Both the position numbers and the translations under genes were made by a program. A DNA stretch of 63,539 nt from Arthrobacter sp. SDTb3-6 (GTDB taxonomy: Bacteria; Actinomycetota; Actinomycetes; Actinomycetales; Micrococcaceae): positions 1 to 63,539 of the forward strand of contig NZ_JAAMFN010000024.1 in the NCBI RefSeq assembly GCF_013376095.1, given 5' to 3'. Below the pieces are notes generated by a model. It was not told the origin of the DNA, made no database searches, and worked only from the letters and a program-made list of their open reading frames with translations. Shown piece by piece: positions 60,636-63,539 of this stretch; the stretch's first letter is position 1, and every line of letters begins with the position of its first letter.

Positions 60636-62870
60636 CTAGTCCTCCTGCCCGTCAAACGGGCCTGAATCCGAGGCGGCGTGGGCGGCCGCCCCGGTGTCGC
60701 CGGCCAGGACGTCTGCATCGTCGTCCGCGCTGTCCTGGTCGGATTCGGGGTCATCGGATTCAAAGTAGTCGGATTCGGCGTCGTCCACTTCGGTCTCGTC
60801 GTGTTCGTTGGCCGGGGCATCCTGGCCGGCGTGCTCGGGCTGGACAGCCGGTTCCATGACGTCGGAGACGCGGACGCGGGGCGCGTCCAGGGGGATATCG
60901 TCGTCGTCGCCAAGGTCCACGATGATCGAGTCGGTGCTGTCGTCCTGGCCCAGGGCCTCGTCAGCCACCACGGCCTGGCGTTCCCAGGTCTTCGCCTCGT
61001 CCTTGCGGCCGGCGGCACGGAGCACCATGGCGTAGGCGCGGAACAGGCGGGGGCTGAAGGAGAAGGCCCGGTTGATGTCCAGCTGCGGGATTTCCAGCAC
61101 GGACAGGGCTGCGTCGAGCTCGCCCAGGTCGCCGCGTGCACCGGACTCCACGATGGCCAGTTCCACCTTGCCGGCGGTGTCCAGGGTTTCAGCTTCCTCG
61201 GAATGGATCAGTTCGAGGGCCTTCTCCGGGCGTCCCAGCCCGCGTTCGCAGTCGGCCATGAGTGGCAGGTGGACATTGGAGCCGCTGATGCGCCGGTACG
61301 TGCGCAGTTCGCGCAGGGCTTCTGCATAGTTGCCCGCAGCGTAGGCGGTCATGGCGACTGCCTCACGGACGCAGGCCAGCCGGCCGCCGCGACGGCTGGC
61401 AGCCAGGGCGTGCTCAAAGGCCAGCTCCGGTTCAAAGTCGATCAGCCGGCCGGCCATCACCAGGTGCTTGGACACCCATTCGTTGTTGCGGGAGTCCAGG
61501 ATGCGCAGTTGCGCACGGGTGACCTTGTCCAGTTCCTCGCCGGTGACGTCATGGTCGATTTCCGGTGAGCGTGAGCGGTCGGCACGGTTCGAGCTGCGCA
61601 GGTCACCTGCGTTGCGCTGCGGCGCCGTGCGGGGGCCGCGGTCTTCCCGGTCGCCGTGGGGCCGGCTGTTGTAGGGCCGGTCCCCGCCCGAACGGGCAGG
61701 ACGGTCCGCATGGCCGCCACGGTTGTCACGGTCACCGTAGGGGCGGTCGCCACCAGAGCGCGCCGGACGATCACCATAAGGACGCTCGCCACCAGAACGG
61801 GCCGGACGATCACCATAGGGGCGCCCGCCCTGGCCGCCACGGTTGTCACGGTCACCGTAAGGACGGTCGCCACCGGATCGGGCGGGACGATCGCCATAGG
61901 GGCGCCCGCCCTGGCCCCCACGGTTGTCACGGTCACCGTAAGGGCGATCGCCACCGGAGCGCGCCGGACGATCATCATAGGGGCGCCCGCCCTGGCCGCC
62001 ACGGTTGTCACGGTCACCGTAAGGACGGTCGCCACCGGATCGGGCGGGACGATCGCCATAGGGGCGCCCGCCCTGGCCGCCACGGTTGTCACGGTCACCG
62101 TAAGGACGGTCGCCACCAGAGCGCGCCGGACGATCATCATAGGGGCGCCCGCCCTGGCCGCCACGGTTGTCACGGTCACCGTAAGGGCGATCGCCACCGG
62201 AGCGCGCCGGACGATCACCATAAGGACGGTCGCCACCAGAGCGCGCCGGACGATCACCATAAGGACGGTCGCCACCGGAACGGGCCGGACGGTCACCATA
62301 GGGGCGCCCGCCCTGGCCGCCACGGTTGTCACGGTCACCGTAGGGACGATCGCCACCAGAGCGCGCCGGACGATCATCATAGGGGCGCCCGCCCTGGCCG
62401 CCACGGTTGTCACGGTCACCGTAGGGACGATCGCCACCGGAGCGCGCCGGACGGTCACCATAGGGGCGCCCGCCCTGGCCGCCACGGTTGTCACGGTCAC
62501 CGTAGGGACGATCGCCACCGGAACGGGCCGGACGGTCACCATAGGGGCGCCCGCCCTGGCCGCCACGGTTGTCACGGTCACCGTAGGGACGCTCGCCACC
62601 GGAACGGGCCGGACGGTCACCATAGGGGCGCCCGCCCTGGCCGCCACGGTTGTCACGGTCACCGTAGGGGCGCCCGCCCTGGCCGCCACGGTTGTCACGG
62701 TCACCATAGGGGCGCCCGCCCTGGCCGCCACGGTTGTCACGCTCCGCATACGGCTTACGGTCCTTGCGGTCCCCCGCCGGCGGGCGGTCACCATAGGGCC
62801 GTCCGTTGAATCCTCCGCCGTCCCGGCCTTGTGAATTTCCTTCGCGGTTGCCACCGTGTTGCTCAGCCAT
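60636..62870 (-). CDS. TPR protein with about 25 tandem RPYGDR repeats and acidic tail
   Basis: 744 aa with three parts. Residues 1-52 are a Gly/Arg-rich lead-in. Residues 53-389 consist of two alternating repeat types, RPYGDRDNRGGQGG (14 aa, 12 copies) and RPYGDRPARSGGD (13 aa, 13 copies). About 450-650 is an alpha-helical TPR-like domain (AGNYAEALRELRTYRRISG, GRPEKALELIHSEE). The last 80 residues are strongly acidic (SDYFESDDPESDQDSADDD). ATG 62870 has AGGAG 5 bases upstream. The TPR part corresponds by position to M. tuberculosis Rv1691. The repeat domain looks intrinsically disordered; its Arg-Gly and Tyr pattern recalls RNA-binding, condensate-forming RGG proteins. That function is inference. 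It heads the operon that includes tlyA. Confidence 0.85.
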   Translation of the reverse strand: MAEQHGGNREGNSQGRDGGGFNGRPYGDRPPAGDRKDRKPYAERDNRGGQGGRPYGDRDNRGGQGGRPYGDRDNRGGQGGRPYGDRPARSGGERPYGDRDNRGGQGGRPYGDRPARSGGDRPYGDRDNRGGQGGRPYGDRPARSGGDRPYGDRDNRGGQGGRPYDDRPARSGGDRPYGDRDNRGGQGGRPYGDRPARSGGDRPYGDRPARSGGDRPYGDRPARSGGDRPYGDRDNRGGQGGRPYDDRPARSGGDRPYGDRDNRGGQGGRPYGDRPARSGGDRPYGDRDNRGGQGGRPYDDRPARSGGDRPYGDRDNRGGQGGRPYGDRPARSGGDRPYGDRDNRGGQGGRPYGDRPARSGGERPYGDRPARSGGDRPYGDRDNRGGHADRPARSGGDRPYNSRPHGDREDRGPRTAPQRNAGDLRSSNRADRSRSPEIDHDVTGEELDKVTRAQLRILDSRNNEWVSKHLVMAGRLIDFEPELAFEHALAASRRGGRLACVREAVAMTAYAAGNYAEALRELRTYRRISGSNVHLPLMADCERGLGRPEKALELIHSEEAETLDTAGKVELAIVESGARGDLGELDAALSVLEIPQLDINRAFSFSPRLFRAYAMVLRAAGRKDEAKTWERQAVVADEALGQDDSTDSIIVDLGDDDDIPLDAPRVRVSDVMEPAVQPEHAGQDAPANEHDETEVDDAESDYFESDDPESDQDSADDDADVLAGDTGAAAHAASDSGPFDGQED
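61704..62714 (-). repeat. Coding tandem repeats of 39 and 42 bp (about 1 kb)
   Basis: Twenty-five units encode RPYGDRPARSGGD/E (39 bp) or RPYGDRDNRGGQGG (42 bp), mostly alternating as an 81-bp pair. Exceptions are three 39-bp units in a row, two pairs of adjacent like units, and RPYDDR variants in three copies. Because unit lengths are multiples of three, frames stay open on both strands; the long opposite-strand frames here are shadows. The near-identity shows recent amplification and makes assembly error possible. Confidence 0.95.
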
Positions 62871-62975
62871 GCCGACTCCTAAACCTTTGAGCGCACCAAC
62901 TGGCACAGTAACAGCCGCTCTTCACTATTGATCTCATACTGCTAAAATCTCGGGCCCAACAGCCCACACTACAGT

Positions 62976-63470
62976 CTAGTCGAGCCCGGGAGCTGCACCC
63001 ATGAATCTGGCGTATCTGGCCAAGATGAGTGGCCAATCACAGTACTTTTCGTACTGCTGCCGGCCCGGCACCCCGGCCGCCCAACCGTCATGCACGAGCG
63101 TCACCCGGGTGCCGTCGTCGACGGCTTCAAAGGTCACGGCGACCACGGTCGGGGCAAGCGGATTCCCGGCCAGCTGCCAGGCCAGAACCAAGGACGACGG
63201 CGGCGTCCACCCGCGGACTTCCGCCCACAGCTGCTGCCGTCCATCTGGAGCCTCCTCAGACAGCCCGCGGTCATCGAAGCCGGGATGCGATTCCACGCCA
63301 AATCCGCTGTAGCGCTCCATGGGCCACCATAAGTGGATGCCATCCGTAAAACCGTCAAAGGCAAATTCAGGATGCACCGGAACCACGACTGTGGCAGTCC
63401 GGGCTTGGGGCACGTCCCCTGGCATATCGGCAGCCTGCGGTTCATGAGCATGGGAAAAGATACTGTCCAT
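62976..63470 (-). CDS. SRPBCC (AHSA1-like) domain protein
   Basis: 164 aa. After a 25-aa lead (MDSIFSHAHEPQAADMPGDV) the START-like fold begins ATVVVPVHPEFAFDGFTDGIHLWWP and continues with LAWQLAGNP, VTFEAVDDGTRVTLVHDGW and a C-terminal helix. It probably binds a small hydrophobic ligand. No partner regulator is adjacent. ATG 63470 is 69 bp from the window end. Confidence 0.85.
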   Translation of the reverse strand: MDSIFSHAHEPQAADMPGDVPQARTATVVVPVHPEFAFDGFTDGIHLWWPMERYSGFGVESHPGFDDRGLSEEAPDGRQQLWAEVRGWTPPSSLVLAWQLAGNPLAPTVVAVTFEAVDDGTRVTLVHDGWAAGVPGRQQYEKYCDWPLILARYARFMGAAPGLD

Positions 63471-63519
63471 CGACCAAGACTACAGAGACCCTGTGTGGTT
63501 TTGGTGTTGTGGTGGTTAA

Positions 63520-63539
63520 GTGTGGGGAGGCCCCAACAC
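63520..63539. other. Hairpin at the window edge
   Basis: GTGTGGGG and CCCCAACAC can pair around AGG with one bulge. The window ends inside or right after it, so it may be the start of a terminator or other structured element whose remainder is not visible. Confidence 0.3.

Noticed and set aside
60632-61141. HAD phosphatase starting at 61141
   Set aside because: The extension reads antiphase through the TPR gene; HAD motif I lies 18 residues after TTG 60631.
61704-62714. CRISPR-like regular repeats
   Set aside because: Units are contiguous with no unique spacers, they encode protein in frame, and no cas gene is near.
61565-62834. Long open frames on the plus strand (about 390-410 aa) across the repeat region
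   Set aside because: They read the repeats of the minus-strand TPR gene, whose unit lengths are multiples of three, and give His/Gly/Arg or Thr/Ala strings with no domain. Start signals are absent.
63500-63539. Start of a 5S rRNA gene
   Set aside because: There is a loose resemblance to GGTGGT...GTGGGG of actinobacterial 5S, but the following AGGCCCC pairs back as a hairpin, which does not fit the 5S helix order, and the window ends before it could be tested.

Overview
The window is high-GC, densely coded actinobacterial DNA with many 4-bp stop/start overlaps, GTG/TTG starts and some probably leaderless starts. Gene content and order point to Arthrobacter or a close relative (Micrococcaceae). 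Diagnostic blocks are gcvH-garA-ftsR-bifunctional nuclease-merR, parA-scpA-scpB-rluB-tyrA-cmk-plsC-der, and TPR-HAD-small protein-tlyA-nadK-recN-pyrG-nudix-xerD. These match the order of Mycobacterium tuberculosis Rv1826-Rv1832, Rv1708-Rv1713 and Rv1691-Rv1701. This is chromosomal DNA; no phage, plasmid or CRISPR locus is visible.

Layout. 1-1.4 kb: a decayed IS110-family element (frameshifted and missing its C-terminal catalytic domain), preceded by about 550 bp of structured noncoding DNA. 1.5-6.3 kb: a MinD-like ATPase and pyruvate carboxylase. 6.6-13.7 kb: glycine cleavage genes gcvP and gcvH around garA (2-oxoglutarate/TCA control), two MerR regulators and a bifunctional nuclease, with an orphan ParA-like ATPase next to gcvP. 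13.9-20.5 kb: small mixed operons (membrane protein, universal stress protein, two fluoride-channel subunits, 2H phosphoesterase, FAD monooxygenase, SRPBCC/ArsR pair, TetR/NAD(P)-binding pair). 20.6-22.5 kb: acyl-CoA dehydrogenase, a strong palindromic terminator and tRNA-Pro(GGG). 22.7-30.5 kb: the parA-to-der housekeeping operon on the minus strand. 30.6-52.4 kb: a metabolic and accessory block lying between parA and xerD, which are near neighbours in M. tuberculosis. It holds an ABC exporter, an array of palindromic repeats, dctA with a DcuSR-type two-component system, an MFS/TetR pair, a ketosynthase/acyl-CoA ligase pair, the propionate methylcitrate locus (prpE, gntR, prpDBC) and a KDG/KDPG module (eda, kdgK, iclR). 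52.4-62.9 kb: the xerD-to-TPR housekeeping operon on the minus strand. The window ends with an SRPBCC protein and a short hairpin.

The metabolic genes converge on central carbon: anaplerosis (pyc), C4-dicarboxylate uptake (dctA), propionate oxidation to pyruvate and succinate (prp), lower Entner-Doudoroff steps (kdgK, eda), and GarA, known elsewhere to gate 2-oxoglutarate use. The most striking single object is the protein at 60.6-62.9 kb: about 25 tandem Arg/Tyr/Gly/Asp-rich units in front of a TPR domain and an acidic tail. Next in interest are the palindromic-repeat array at 33.1-33.5 kb and the IS110 noncoding left region, which may hold a bridge-RNA gene.
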